Origin: Prevotella sp. UBA2756
GTDB taxonomy: Bacteria; Bacteroidota; Bacteroidia; Bacteroidales; Bacteroidaceae
NCBI GenBank assembly: GCA_002353205.1
Contig: DEJE01000038.1
Location: forward strand, 14,900-78,899
Reading direction: 5' to 3'
Length of the DNA: 64,000 nucleotides
Position numbers and translations under genes: made by a program. This document shows, in pieces, positions 51,210 to 59,917 of this stretch. The notes beneath the pieces are model-generated. The model searched no databases and was not told the DNA's origin. It saw only the letters and a program-made list of their open reading frames with translations. Each line of letters begins with the position of its first letter. Within the stretch, counting starts at the first letter, position 1.

Positions 51210-51405
51210 CTATCCAGTACAATTTATATCGCCCACCGTCAACAGTTTCGCGCCATTCGTCACAAACCTTGAAGCCTTGTTTTCTCAGGTCTCTGATGGT
51301 GCTCCGGGGATCGCCAATGTTAAGGTGCTGCATAATGCCAATAACACTATGCTTTCCCGAACATAGAAGGTTATACACTTTAAGTTGCCGTACAGTCATA
51401 GTCAA
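51202..51405 (-). CDS. Small winged helix-turn-helix protein (element)
   Basis: 67 residues. VRQLKVYNLLCSGKHSVIGI, then MQHLNIGDPRSTIRDLRKQG and ETVDGGRYKLYWI, match the helix-helix-wing pattern of small phage or element winged-helix proteins. Overlaps the preceding DUF3853-like gene by four bases (ATGA), so translationally coupled. Confidence 0.75.
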   Translation of the reverse strand: MTMTVRQLKVYNLLCSGKHSVIGIMQHLNIGDPRSTIRDLRKQGFKVCDEWRETVDGGRYKLYWIDG

Positions 51406-51716
51406 TCCTCCGTTTTCTCTTTGTAGTCATGGAACAGTTGCAAGGCCTTTTCCGCGTCGGTTACGATGATACGCCCCTGTTGTGATACCGCTCCGGCTAA
51501 TATGGTGTTCTTTAGCCTGTGAGCCGTCGGCAATGACACGCCCAATAGTGAACGGATGCCAGCTAGCCCGAACACGTAGCGTTTACTTGTGTCGTTCTTG
51601 ATACGTTCCTGTCTCTCCCTGATGGCGGTCTCGTCATTACGTAAGGCCTCCTTCAGCTGCCCCAGCGTTAATAATGCAACCGGGGTGTTTTCGTTGATTT
51701 CGTTCTTTGCTATCAT
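51402..51716 (-). CDS. DUF3853-like helix-turn-helix protein (element)
   Basis: 104 residues. The core KRYVFGLAGIRSLLGVSLPT followed by AHRLKNTILAGAVSQQGRII fits the DUF3853 family of Bacteroidetes mobile elements: an excisionase-like HTH with a TAHR recognition helix. First gene of the minus-strand block, with its own promoter 33 bases upstream. A role in excision or copy control is likely but inferred. Confidence 0.78.
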   Translation of the reverse strand: MIAKNEINENTPVALLTLGQLKEALRNDETAIRERQERIKNDTSKRYVFGLAGIRSLLGVSLPTAHRLKNTILAGAVSQQGRIIVTDAEKALQLFHDYKEKTED

Positions 51717-51748
51717 ACAAAAATGTATTTGTTTAATGATTTCTGGTG

Positions 51749-51756
51749 CAAAGATA
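51749..51756 (-). promoter_or_regulatory. -7 box for the element's main gene block
   Basis: TATCTTTG on the minus strand, 33 bases before the DUF3853-like start. The 180 bases from here to the integrase terminator hold nothing recognisable. Confidence 0.6.
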
Positions 51757-51935
51757 TGATATTTCTAAATACGTTCCAAATACCTGATTTTCAGTGTTTT
51801 AAACTGGTTTTAAAGCAGGTTTTGAAATGTGTTTATAAAATGTAAAATAAAATGCGTTGAGAGTCAAAACATTGCAGAGAATAGCCTGTAATTGCTATTT
51901 GTAAAGAAAGTGAAAAACTTAAAAAATCATAAAAC

Positions 51936-51962
51936 AAAAAAAGCCTCCGTTTCCAGGGGCTT
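51936..51962 (-). terminator. Terminator of the recombinase gene
   Basis: AAGCCCC / GGAGGCTT stem followed by T5 or more on the minus strand, 27 bases past the recombinase stop. Confidence 0.65.
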
Positions 51963-51988
51963 TCCGCTTGAAAAATAACGTTATCATG

Positions 51989-53296
51989 CTATCTATCAAA
52001 CAATTTCATTGCCTCAGCCTTCGCCGCGTCCGCTATGTCGATATACGGTTTCATGGCCTTGTAGTCGCTGTGTCCCGTCCACTTCATTACGATTTGTGGA
52101 GATATACCCAGCATAAGAGCATTGCAAATGAAGGTGCGCCGCCCGGTATGCGTGCCGATCATCTGCCATTTGGGTAATACGTTTTCTATTCGCTGGTTGC
52201 CCTTGTAATAGATTTCAGTTATTGGGGTGTTGAGGCCGCAAACCTCTCCCAGTTCTTTCAAATACTCATTCATCCGCTGATTGCTGATGATGGGCAAAGC
52301 CCTGTTGAATGGAAACTCAGTTCCTTCGTATTTATCGAGAATGGCACGTGCATATTTGTTCAGCTCGATCTTCAGGGTGTCGGCTGTCTTCACGGTTGTT
52401 ATAGTGATGTGATCGGGGAACACGTCAGAGCGTTTCAGGTTAGCCGCGTCCGAATACCTTAGCGAAGTGAAGCAACAGAAGCAAAACACGTCACGGACTT
52501 GTTCCAATGTCTTTTTGCCTACTATCGTAGTCTTTTCGTACACGTTGCCGTTTATATCGGTGAGTTTCATCTCCGTGCCGATTTCGGGGAACTCGTAATC
52601 ATACACCTTCATAAGTTCTTCCCATTCGAGAAACACGACTTTCTTTTCAGTCGATTTCAACTTGGGTGCATAGGTCTTAAATGCAAGTTCCTGGCAATGG
52701 CCTTTGTTAGCCGCCCACCTTAAGAACCATTTCAGGAAACCCAGCTGCTTCCCGATGGTGCTGTTTCTCATGTTGAGGCTATTACGTAGGTACTCGATAA
52801 ATTTATTAAGGCCGTTTTCGTCAAGGTCTTCAAACTTGATGTCAGGATTGAAGTCTTCTATATGATTGCGCAATGCTGAAAACTTGTCAAATGTGGCCTT
52901 AGTCCAATTATTACCCGTTCCCCTCTCCTCAGTGAACTTGTCAAAATAATCAAAGAACCCGTCACGCTTCTTGCTGATGGGTGACCTTCTTCCGAACTTC
53001 GCCGCAAATACTTCTTGAATATTCCCGGCCTCATCATTACTTAGTGCCAGCTTGTTTTCGTAGTCGCTGAAATAGCTGTCGATTGCTTTCAGGTGTGCGT
53101 TGATCACCTTCGCACCGATTCCCTTGCTGTTGACAGATGCTTTCTTGACTTCTTGCTTTTCATTGTTCCATTGTTCGGGCTTCACGCTATGTCCAACGGT
53201 GGTAATGTACCGTTCTCCACGTATCGAGATAGCACACCTAATTGGTGCTTCGCCTTGCTTGTTCAGTCGCTTTTCGAGATAGAAATTTGTTGCCAT
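51989..53296 (-). CDS. Tyrosine recombinase (integrase) of the element
   Basis: 435-residue site-specific recombinase. N-terminal arm-binding domain (MATNFYLEKRLNKQGEAPI), a SAM-like core-binding domain (FDKFTEERGTGNNWTKATFD onward, about 120-210), and a catalytic domain with Arg in CFTSLRYSDAANL, HTGRRTF (His/Arg pair), GHSDYKAM and the nucleophile Tyr in MKPYIDI. It has the organisation of Bacteroidetes integrases. It lies 160 bases inside attR and its start is followed upstream by the paired TTACGCAC sites, so it may repress itself. Confidence 0.95.
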   Translation of the reverse strand: MATNFYLEKRLNKQGEAPIRCAISIRGERYITTVGHSVKPEQWNNEKQEVKKASVNSKGIGAKVINAHLKAIDSYFSDYENKLALSNDEAGNIQEVFAAKFGRRSPISKKRDGFFDYFDKFTEERGTGNNWTKATFDKFSALRNHIEDFNPDIKFEDLDENGLNKFIEYLRNSLNMRNSTIGKQLGFLKWFLRWAANKGHCQELAFKTYAPKLKSTEKKVVFLEWEELMKVYDYEFPEIGTEMKLTDINGNVYEKTTIVGKKTLEQVRDVFCFCCFTSLRYSDAANLKRSDVFPDHITITTVKTADTLKIELNKYARAILDKYEGTEFPFNRALPIISNQRMNEYLKELGEVCGLNTPITEIYYKGNQRIENVLPKWQMIGTHTGRRTFICNALMLGISPQIVMKWTGHSDYKAMKPYIDIADAAKAEAMKLFDR

Positions 53297-53315
53297 ATTG
53301 TTGCGGATTTAGAAT

Positions 53316-53335
53316 TTACGCACAAATTTACGCAC
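53316..53335 (+). other. Right paired recombinase arm-type sites (candidate)
   Basis: TTACGCAC at 53316-53323 and 53328-53335, with the same 12-bp step and orientation as the pair at the left end; directly upstream of the recombinase start. Confidence 0.6.
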
Positions 53336-53455
53336 ACTTTTCAAGAAAACAAAATTAAAAGCAATTTATTCTATTTTATTAACTATTCTGTATATCAGTT
53401 ATTTAAGAAGGTGATTTGATAATGTATATAAATGCTTTTTTGTTAGCGGTTAGAG

Positions 53456-53468
53456 CCGCCAGCTCCAC
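53456..53468 (+). other. attR core
   Basis: CCGCCAGCTCCAC, a direct repeat of 47238-47250. The bases following it are the original downstream flank of tmRNA. Confidence 0.85.
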
Positions 53469-53499
53469 CTTAGGAGCCAATGCTCTGCAAGAGATGGAC

Positions 53500-53547
53500 A
53501 AAGCGCACACTGAAGCGTAGACGATTACGCTCAGTGTGCGCTTTTTC
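53500..53547 (+). terminator. Stranded terminator of tmRNA
   Basis: 14-bp perfect stem AAAGCGCACACTGA / TCAGTGTGCGCTTT with inner AGCGTA/TACGCT pairing and a T run. It lies 31 bases past attR. In the uninserted chromosome it would sit about 30 bases after the tmRNA 3' end. Confidence 0.75.
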
Positions 53548-53714
53548 GTGTTCATGCAGATGGCTCGTGGGCAGCATTGTCAGCGGCTTCATGGGCGGTG
53601 CAAGAGTGGGGGAGAGGCGTGCTTCAACGGCTGAAATCATGGACGTGCTGGGGCTGTTGAAGAAAAAATTGGTTCAAAAGTGCACGTTTGTTTTGCGGTA
53701 TGGTTTTTTTTACG

Positions 53715-53722
53715 TACTTTTG
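53715..53722 (+). promoter_or_regulatory. -7 box for the fumarase gene
   Basis: TACTTTTG, 73 bases before the start codon. Confidence 0.6.
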
Positions 53723-53795
53723 TGGCGACAATGCCGACAGGCACGGTGCTTCCGGCATTGACACACAGACAATCATTCATCTAAACAATAACATT

Positions 53796-55439
53796 ATGGC
53801 AAACGTAACATTCAAGTATGCTCCGATGTTCCAGCTCGGCGAGGACAAGACGGAGTATCGCCTTTTGACAAAGGAGGGAGTAACGACAAGCGAATTTGAA
53901 GGCAAGGAAATCGTCAAGGTATCGCCCGAGGCACTGACCCTGCTCGCACAGGAAGCCTTCCACGACGTGGAGTTCATGCTTCGCCGCGAGCACAACGAGC
54001 AGGTGGCTGCCGTTCTGACCGACCCCGAGGCTTCCGAGAACGACAAATATGTGGCACTGCAGTTCCTCCGCAATGCCGAAGTGGCCTGCAAGGGCGTGCT
54101 GCCTTTCTGTCAGGACACCGGCACTGCCATCATCCACGGCGAGAAAGGCCAGCAGGTGTGGACGGGCTTCGAGGACGAAGAGGCACTGAGCCTCGGCGTG
54201 TTCAACACGTTCACGCAGGAGAACCTGCGCTACTCGCAGAATGCTCCGCTGACCATGTACGACGAGGTGAACACGCGCTGCAACCTGCCAGCACAGATAG
54301 ACATCGAAGCCACCGAGGGTGCTGAGTACCGCTTCGTGATGGTGGCCAAGGGTGGCGGCTCGGCCAACAAGACATACTTCTATCCCATGACGAAAGCCAC
54401 CATTCAGAACGAGGGCACGCTCATCCCCTTCCTCGTGGAGAAGATGAAGAGCCTCGGAACGGCTGCATGCCCGCCCTACCACATCGCATTCGTCATCGGC
54501 GGAACATCGGCCGAGAAGAACCTGCTCACCGTGAAGCTCGCCTCCATCAAGTACTACGACAACCTGCCCACCACGGGCGACGAGACGGGACGCGCCTTCC
54601 GCGACATCGACCTGGAGAAGAAACTACTCTTGGAGGCCCACAAGATTGGTCTCGGAGCTCAGTTCGGCGGTAAGTATATGGCTCACGACATCCGCGTCAT
54701 CCGTCTGCCGCGCCACGGTGCCAGCTGTCCCATCGGCATGGGCGTCAGCTGTTCGGCCGACCGCAACATCAAGGCGAAGATCAACCGCGACGGCGTGTGG
54801 CTCGAGAAGATGGACTCCAACCCCAGCGAACTGATTCCGGCTGAATATGCAAAGGCTGGCGAAGGACAGAACCAGATTGTCATCGACCTCGACAAGGGTA
54901 TCGACTCCGTGCGCGCCGAGCTGACCAAGTATCCTGTTTCGACACGCGTCAACCTGAAGGGCACCATCATCGTGGCCCGCGACATCGCTCACGCCAAGCT
55001 GAAGGCTCGCCTCGATGCCGGCGAAGACATGCCGCAATACTTCAAGGATCACCCCGTGCTCTACGCCGGACCGGCCAAGACTCCCGAGGGATATCCCTGC
55101 GGATCGATGGGACCGACCACGGCCAACCGCATGGATCCATACGTGGACGAGTTCCAGGATCACGGCGCTTCGCTCGTCATGATTGCCAAGGGCAACCGCT
55201 CGCAGGTGGTCACCGACGCGTGCAAGAAGCATGGCGGCTTCTACCTGGGCTCCATCGGCGGCGTGGCAGCAGTGCTCTCGCAGTCGAGCATCAAGTCGAT
55301 TGAGTGCGTGGAGTATCCCGAGCTCGGCATGGAGGCCATCTGGAAGATCGAGGTGGAAGACTTCCCAGCCTTCATCCTCGTCGACGACAAGGGCAACGAC
55401 TTCTTCAAACAGCTGAAGCCCTGGCCCGCCACGTGCTGA
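53796..55439 (+). CDS. Fumarate hydratase, class I (single-chain)
   Basis: 547-residue [4Fe-4S] enzyme interconverting fumarate and malate; in Bacteroidales it serves the reductive succinate branch. Start at MANVTFKYAPMFQLGEDK (53796); the longer frame begins upstream of the promoter. Alpha-type half: FCQDTGTAIIHGEKG, with cluster Cys there and in a second conserved segment (RCNLPAQIDIE), plus KGGGSANKTYFYPM and a third Cys in PPYHIAFVIGG. Beta-type half: GTIIVARDIAHAKLKARL and CGSMGPTTANRMDPYVDEF. Intact, normal length. Confidence 0.95.
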   Translation: MANVTFKYAPMFQLGEDKTEYRLLTKEGVTTSEFEGKEIVKVSPEALTLLAQEAFHDVEFMLRREHNEQVAAVLTDPEASENDKYVALQFLRNAEVACKGVLPFCQDTGTAIIHGEKGQQVWTGFEDEEALSLGVFNTFTQENLRYSQNAPLTMYDEVNTRCNLPAQIDIEATEGAEYRFVMVAKGGGSANKTYFYPMTKATIQNEGTLIPFLVEKMKSLGTAACPPYHIAFVIGGTSAEKNLLTVKLASIKYYDNLPTTGDETGRAFRDIDLEKKLLLEAHKIGLGAQFGGKYMAHDIRVIRLPRHGASCPIGMGVSCSADRNIKAKINRDGVWLEKMDSNPSELIPAEYAKAGEGQNQIVIDLDKGIDSVRAELTKYPVSTRVNLKGTIIVARDIAHAKLKARLDAGEDMPQYFKDHPVLYAGPAKTPEGYPCGSMGPTTANRMDPYVDEFQDHGASLVMIAKGNRSQVVTDACKKHGGFYLGSIGGVAAVLSQSSIKSIECVEYPELGMEAIWKIEVEDFPAFILVDDKGNDFFKQLKPWPATC

Positions 55440-55460
55440 TAAGCGCATCGTAACAAATCG

Positions 55461-55487
55461 GTTCCCCTCCCCCGAAAGGAGGGGAAC
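55461..55487 (+). terminator. Terminator after the fumarase gene
   Basis: 10-bp perfect stem GTTCCCCTCC / GGAGGGGAAC followed by TTGTGTTTT. Confidence 0.75.
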
Positions 55488-55510
55488 TTGTGTTTTATGC
55501 TAAAGAAAAG

Positions 55511-56401
55511 ATGATGAAAAACAGTATTTCGTTTGTTTCCCTCGCCGTGCCCGTACTGGCTCTGGCGATGCTATGCGGCTGTAAAGACAAGTCTGCCAAC
55601 AACCAACAGCCTACGGCAACATCCCCTTCGGTGGCTCAGGGGGACACACCAACTGTCAAGGAAGAGAAAGTTGCCGGTCTCTCGTGCAAGCCGATTGTGA
55701 AAGAAAAGAAAGAAAAGGGCCTCGACGTGAAGATGGAGATCGATTTTCCGACCGATGGCAATCCTATCCTCGTGAATGCCATCCGTGAATACATCAGCGA
55801 GTCGCTCGGGGTAGAGTATGCAGGCGACGGACTGTCGATGCAGGGCTCATACGATGGCGACCTCGCCGACGGGGAGAAGATGACCGACTACTACTTCAAT
55901 CTCAAGGTGAAGGAGCTAAAAGGCAACGACGATGTTGTAGGTGAAGGCTCTGAAACACCCGATCTTGAGTCGCAGACGAAGATCAGCAAGGGCTTCGAGT
56001 CCGACAAGGTGGTCACCTTCGACTACCATAGCTATGAGTATATGGGCGGGGCGCACGGCGGAGCTGCCTCCGACGGCACCACTTTCCGCAAGACCGACGG
56101 CCGACGCTTGGGCTGGGATCTGTTCGTCAGTGGCAGCGGTATGCAGGAAGCCATCAAGAACGGACTCATGGAATACTTCCAGGTGAAGACCGAAGAAGAG
56201 CTGACCGAATGCCTGTCGCTCGACAATACCGTCTTCTTCCCCCTGCCGCAGACTCCTCCATTGTTCCAGAAAGACGGCATCCTCTTCATCTACCAGCAAT
56301 ACGAGATTGCCGCCTACGCCGCCGGACAGCCCTCCTTCATCCTGCCCTACGACAAGGCCAAGAAGATGATGAACAACACCGGCAAGCAGCTCATTCCCTG
56401 A
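55511..56401 (+). CDS. Lipoprotein with DUF3298/RsiV-like domain
   Basis: About 296 residues from MMKNSISFVSLAV (55511); an ATG at 55490 lies inside the upstream terminator. Signal and lipobox (ALAMLCGC) put the lipidated Cys near residue 25, followed by a Thr/Ser-rich linker. The body matches the DUF3298-type fold: IDFPTDGNPILVNAIREYIS, YHSYEYMGGAHGG and GILFIYQQYEIAAYAAGQPS. Function unknown; related domains bind sugars or lysozyme in other proteins. A bidirectional terminator follows. Confidence 0.85.
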   Translation: MMKNSISFVSLAVPVLALAMLCGCKDKSANNQQPTATSPSVAQGDTPTVKEEKVAGLSCKPIVKEKKEKGLDVKMEIDFPTDGNPILVNAIREYISESLGVEYAGDGLSMQGSYDGDLADGEKMTDYYFNLKVKELKGNDDVVGEGSETPDLESQTKISKGFESDKVVTFDYHSYEYMGGAHGGAASDGTTFRKTDGRRLGWDLFVSGSGMQEAIKNGLMEYFQVKTEEELTECLSLDNTVFFPLPQTPPLFQKDGILFIYQQYEIAAYAAGQPSFILPYDKAKKMMNNTGKQLIP

Positions 56402-56479
56402 CTACTCGTCCGATTGTGTTGATAAGTGAACAGAAACGACATTGTATTCCGCCAGCCCCATATTCCTAACATAAAAAAA

Positions 56480-56514
56480 CAGCGAAAAGAGAAAATTAGT
56501 TCTCCTTTTCGCTG
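56480..56514. terminator. Bidirectional terminator
   Basis: CAGCGAAAA..GAGAA / TTCTC..TTTTCGCTG hairpin with T runs on both sides, between the convergent lipoprotein gene and the small membrane protein gene. Confidence 0.75.
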
Positions 56515-56558
56515 ATTTTTGTAATGTGTATGGCTGTACGTTAACCCCAAATCGGTCA

Positions 56559-56771
56559 TTAGGATTTAATTTCATCGAGTTTTTGATGGATACTTCGGAG
56601 GGCCAAAGCATCAACCACACTGACACCTACGATCAGAGTGGTACAAATGCCTATCAGCGTGAGCACCACTTCTGGAATACACATACTATGTCTTCCAAAC
56701 AGAGAAATGATGCTCAAAGCCAATGCGACGAGCGAAATAACGAGTGTACTGTTTGCCTTCATAATCATCAC
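56559..56771 (-). CDS. Small membrane protein of unknown function
   Basis: 70 residues with two hydrophobic segments (STLVISLVALALSIISLFG and VVLTLIGICTTLIVGVSVVD) and a short charged tail (LRSIHQKLDEIKS). Not recognised. Six bases after the stop of a BspA-like remnant, so it may once have been co-transcribed with it. Confidence 0.6.
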   Translation of the reverse strand: MMIMKANSTLVISLVALALSIISLFGRHSMCIPEVVLTLIGICTTLIVGVSVVDALALRSIHQKLDEIKS

Positions 56772-56777
56772 AAAAGA

Positions 56778-57120
56778 TTATTTTACCATTACCTTCTTCG
56801 TCGAGCCGTCATTGTACTTGATGATGTTCAGACCTTTTTGCGGTCCTTCCACTTTTGTGCCATCCAGCAGGTAACGTCCCAGTTCATCTGCGTGCCCTGT
56901 TTCCACACTCTCGATGCCGCTTGGCACTCCTTCCACAATGAAACGGAAATCTTTCCATCCTCCCGTGGATTGATATTTCCATTTAGTTCCTACTGGGACA
57001 TAGAGTGTGGCGTTAGATAACACATCTTTAAAAAATGTGTCGTCGGGTATGGCACTTGGATTAGTTGATAATGAAATGACGGAGGTCAGATTACAACCAG
57101 AGAATGTGTTATTAGTTGAT
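56778..57120 (-). pseudogene. 3' remnant of a BspA-like LRR protein with T9SS-like tail
   Basis: The frame is open only from a stop at 57121. It reads FSGCNLTSVISLSTNPSAIP, then LSNATLYVPVGTKWKYQST and GGWKDFRFIVEG, the closing leucine-rich-repeat pattern of BspA-type surface proteins. The tail GLNIIKYNDGSTKKVMVK resembles the sorting tails of the two proteins at 57.9-61.7 kb. The signal peptide and most repeats are gone; an internal ATG at 57023 would give only 81 residues. Confidence 0.7.
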
Positions 57121-57531
57121 TATCAGTATTATACGCTCTAAACGGTAGAAAAGTCGCAATCTGGATTCTGTTTAGATACAAAAAGGTAATAATTTAACGT
57201 ATTTAACTTTTGATTGCACCGATATTACCCCAAAGTGTATGATGTTGGGCGATTAGTAGAATGAGCTATTCTTCTTGGAGAGACAGGCATGATGGAGCTT
57301 ACTTTGCCCTCCACTCTTGAATGGTGGCAACAGGCATTTCATAACAGTGTCAAAGACGTTATCCAAGATTTTAAGACGATTGGTTGCAAGCCAAAGTAAT
57401 ACGATATGAGCTTGCGTATCCTTACTTCTTCCCTTTTGTTGGTAAATTGCCGTCATGCTGTATTCAAAAAACGCTTGTCGTCGCCCCAACTTGTCAAACA
57501 TCTTAAAAGCAAAACGGTTCTGGAGCGCGAC
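57121..57531. other. Degenerate accessory DNA
   Basis: About 410 bases without a recognisable gene. The minus frame 57253-57699 is open for 148 codons (AFKMFDKLGRRQAFFEYSMT in its middle), but it overlaps the plus-strand gene at 57532 and matches nothing known to me; it may be a transposase tail. Confidence 0.4.
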
Positions 57532-57774
57532 ATGGGAGGCGTGAGTCGTCTGTACAAGAAAAAATACACGCCAAAAGAGCGCATCAAACGTGCCACCAAC
57601 TGGATTGACAAGCACGGAGTTATTACCCTGCAAGAATATGCAACCCTTAACAACCTTAGCCGCACATCCGCCTCTGGCGAACTGAAAAAGCTGTCTCAAG
57701 GCAACGAGGCTCCTTTCGAATCAAAAGGAAAAGGTAGCCACAAGGTTTGGGTAAAAGCTGGCTGGCAGCAATAA
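57532..57774 (+). CDS. Small HTH-like protein, unknown
   Basis: 80 residues from MGGVSRLYKKKYTPKER; an earlier ATG at 57406 would add 42 residues of doubtful coding quality. KRATNWIDKHGVITLQEYAT followed by LNNLSRTSASGELKKLSQG looks like a winged helix with recognition helix, and GKGSHKVWVKAGW like its wing. This resembles DNA-binding domains of Bacteroidetes mobile elements. Possibly the surviving end of a larger protein. Confidence 0.5.
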   Translation: MGGVSRLYKKKYTPKERIKRATNWIDKHGVITLQEYATLNNLSRTSASGELKKLSQGNEAPFESKGKGSHKVWVKAGWQQ

Positions 57775-57875
57775 GGATCGGTAAGGCAAAGCATTGAGTA
57801 CGTTATTTTATATATAAAGATAAGTGTCTATATATAACGCAAGTGGAAGAAATCGAACATCGCAACACAAAAAAA

Positions 57876-57903
57876 GCTTAATCGGAAAAAATTCCAATTA
57901 AGC
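57876..57903 (-). terminator. Terminator of the Omp28-like gene
   Basis: GCTTAAT.GGAA / TTCC.ATTAAGC stem followed by eight T on the minus strand, 38 bases past the stop. Confidence 0.75.
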
Positions 57904-57940
57904 CCTTTGCTGTTCTTCTCGTTAAAAGCCTATTGCTGTT

Positions 57941-59791
57941 TTATTTCTTCGCAACCTTAACAGTCTTGCCCGAAGCATACTTCACAATGTTCAAACCTCT
58001 CTGCATAGAGCTGAGACGCTGACCCTGAGCATCGTATACTGCAACCGGCACATCAGTCTTGCCTTCATTGTTGTTGATGGTAGAGATGCCAGTGCTATAG
58101 CCCTCAACATTTGCCTTGGCGGCATTTGCGATAGTGCCATCGGCATTGAGCAACAAGGCAACAACGCGCATCTTTGAAGTGTCCTGAATTAGCGACTCTC
58201 CCGAAGTGTTGACAACCTTTGCAGTCTCAAACTCACCCTCTACCTCAATCGGCTCGTCAGTCTTGATTGTTGCTGGCAGCGACACAAGTCCACTTGTAAG
58301 ACGACTTGTTGCCACTACAACATCATCGAAATGAAGACCTGGGATAACAGAATTTCCTGCAAAGAACGGATCTGCTTCAGGCGAAGGCATTGATCCGGCA
58401 TTGTCTTCTGTATAATAGTTATGCTGCTCCCATTTAGAACCTGTTCCATGAAGGTCATCGGCTACGAGCACAAACTCAACCTTATACTTATCAGCATCTG
58501 TCAAATCCTCAAGGAATACGAATGTTGCCTTAGTGGCTATCTTCTTCATGTCATCCTTATAACTTGCCTCAACAGCAACTGATGCAGGAGCAATCTTCTT
58601 AGCCTGTGCCTTCCAAATATCCTCAATGCCGAGGCCGGAATTTGAGACTCCGACATAAGGATCAAGAGCAGCATTAAACGAACGGTCCATATCCGCTGTT
58701 GGGAATCCAGGCGCACTTGACGGGAAGTTAGTAGAAGACATCACCTCCATTGCATCGTCGTTATGATAAGAAAGCCCGATAAAGTCGGGATGATACTTGT
58801 TCATAAGTTTCAAGGCAACATATCCACGCGGACACCATCCGCACCATGTACCAGTATATTCCTCCATTACAGGATTGTGCTTTGGCATAACGTTGGCCAC
58901 CACAAACTTACCCTCATTGGCAACAGCCTCGCTATTAGCCTCGCCATTCACCTTGTCAATAGTAAACTTAAGTGGATAGGTACCCTTTGCAGCAATCTCA
59001 CTGAGCTTAATGGTCACATCAGTTGAAGCGTTGTAGATAGCTGGCAGCGGCTTGTCAAGCTCCACCAAACCCGAACCATTCACGTCGCCTGCCGTATAAC
59101 TGTAGCTGAACGACTTAACGCCATTATAACCATGGTTCCTTATACTAAGAGTAACATCGGTGGTTGTGTTCACCAGTCCATACACCGTTCCTATCTCAGA
59201 GATATTGGCAGCATTGGCCTCAAAGCCAGAAATGTCAACCTCAAGAGCCGAAGAACCAAAATCCGACTTATCCTTCCATTTCAAGTAAGTACGCGATGTA
59301 TGGAGGAAGAATCCTGCATCACTCTTATCCGCAACCAAAACCACTGGATATTTGGTGGTAGAGCTTGTCGCATCCACGTTGAACGAATAGCCCACATACA
59401 GTGTGTCGCTATCGATAGTGTAAGGAGTGGCAAGAGTGGCAGAAGCTGTATTGCCATCAAACGTAGCATCGAGACTCATCACATCGGGCACATTCTTATT
59501 GCTCTCAACCGTGAGCTTCTTGCTAATCCACACCTTCACGTTGCTTATATTGTCGCTACTCTGGAACGGAGCGCGTATAGCCTCTATCTTCTTACCCTTT
59601 AGACTCTTGTCGGCAAGCATCACAGCCACATCATAGTTCTCCATCTTCTGTGTGCCATAAGCCACCAACGACGACGAACCCATATTGCCACTGAATACAA
59701 TCTTGCCGTTGTCAGCATAAGCAGAGTCACAGAATCCTGACAAAGCCGCCACAAGCAGCATGGAATTGAGTATACATTTGTTATTCTTCAT
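57941..59791 (-). CDS. Secreted Omp28-like protein with thioredoxin-type CxxC
   Basis: 616 residues. Signal peptide (to about 26, ending SAYADN), beta-rich N-terminal domain, then an Omp28-type thioredoxin-like domain whose start is EEYTGTWCGWCPRGYVALKL (about 315-335) with a CGWC pair. The tail (VAVYDAQGQRLSSMQRGLNI to KTVKVAKK) fits a type IX secretion sorting domain, so the protein is probably surface-attached. The neighbour at 59.9 kb has a similar tail. Codon use is more A+T-rich than in the core genes. Confidence 0.85.
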   Translation of the reverse strand: MKNNKCILNSMLLVAALSGFCDSAYADNGKIVFSGNMGSSSLVAYGTQKMENYDVAVMLADKSLKGKKIEAIRAPFQSSDNISNVKVWISKKLTVESNKNVPDVMSLDATFDGNTASATLATPYTIDSDTLYVGYSFNVDATSSTTKYPVVLVADKSDAGFFLHTSRTYLKWKDKSDFGSSALEVDISGFEANAANISEIGTVYGLVNTTTDVTLSIRNHGYNGVKSFSYSYTAGDVNGSGLVELDKPLPAIYNASTDVTIKLSEIAAKGTYPLKFTIDKVNGEANSEAVANEGKFVVANVMPKHNPVMEEYTGTWCGWCPRGYVALKLMNKYHPDFIGLSYHNDDAMEVMSSTNFPSSAPGFPTADMDRSFNAALDPYVGVSNSGLGIEDIWKAQAKKIAPASVAVEASYKDDMKKIATKATFVFLEDLTDADKYKVEFVLVADDLHGTGSKWEQHNYYTEDNAGSMPSPEADPFFAGNSVIPGLHFDDVVVATSRLTSGLVSLPATIKTDEPIEVEGEFETAKVVNTSGESLIQDTSKMRVVALLLNADGTIANAAKANVEGYSTGISTINNNEGKTDVPVAVYDAQGQRLSSMQRGLNIVKYASGKTVKVAKK

Positions 59792-59917
59792 AACCTTCGT
59801 GTTTTTTTATTATTACAGAAAATGGCCCCCCGCTATACACATTATATAATATATAGGGTGAATGAAATTTCCCATTTATGTTAAAAGGCTCTTCTCATTA
59901 TTTTTATTCTGTCAATC

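Larger units (their letters stand above)
47238..53468. mobile_element. 6.2-kb integrative element in the tmRNA 3' end
   Basis: Bounded by a 13-bp direct repeat CCGCCAGCTCCAC, at 47238-47250 (inside tmRNA) and 53456-53468. It carries a tyrosine recombinase at its right end, an AT-richer composition, and mostly minus-strand small genes. No relaxase, transfer, capsid or portal gene is recognised and no cargo gene is obvious. Size, gene layout and a phased repeat array fit a phage satellite or small integrative plasmid, but the type is not identified. Confidence 0.88.

Noticed and set aside
47238..53468. Ordinary prophage or conjugative transposon
   Set aside because: No capsid, portal, terminase, tail, lysis, relaxase or tra genes recognised in the 6.2 kb.
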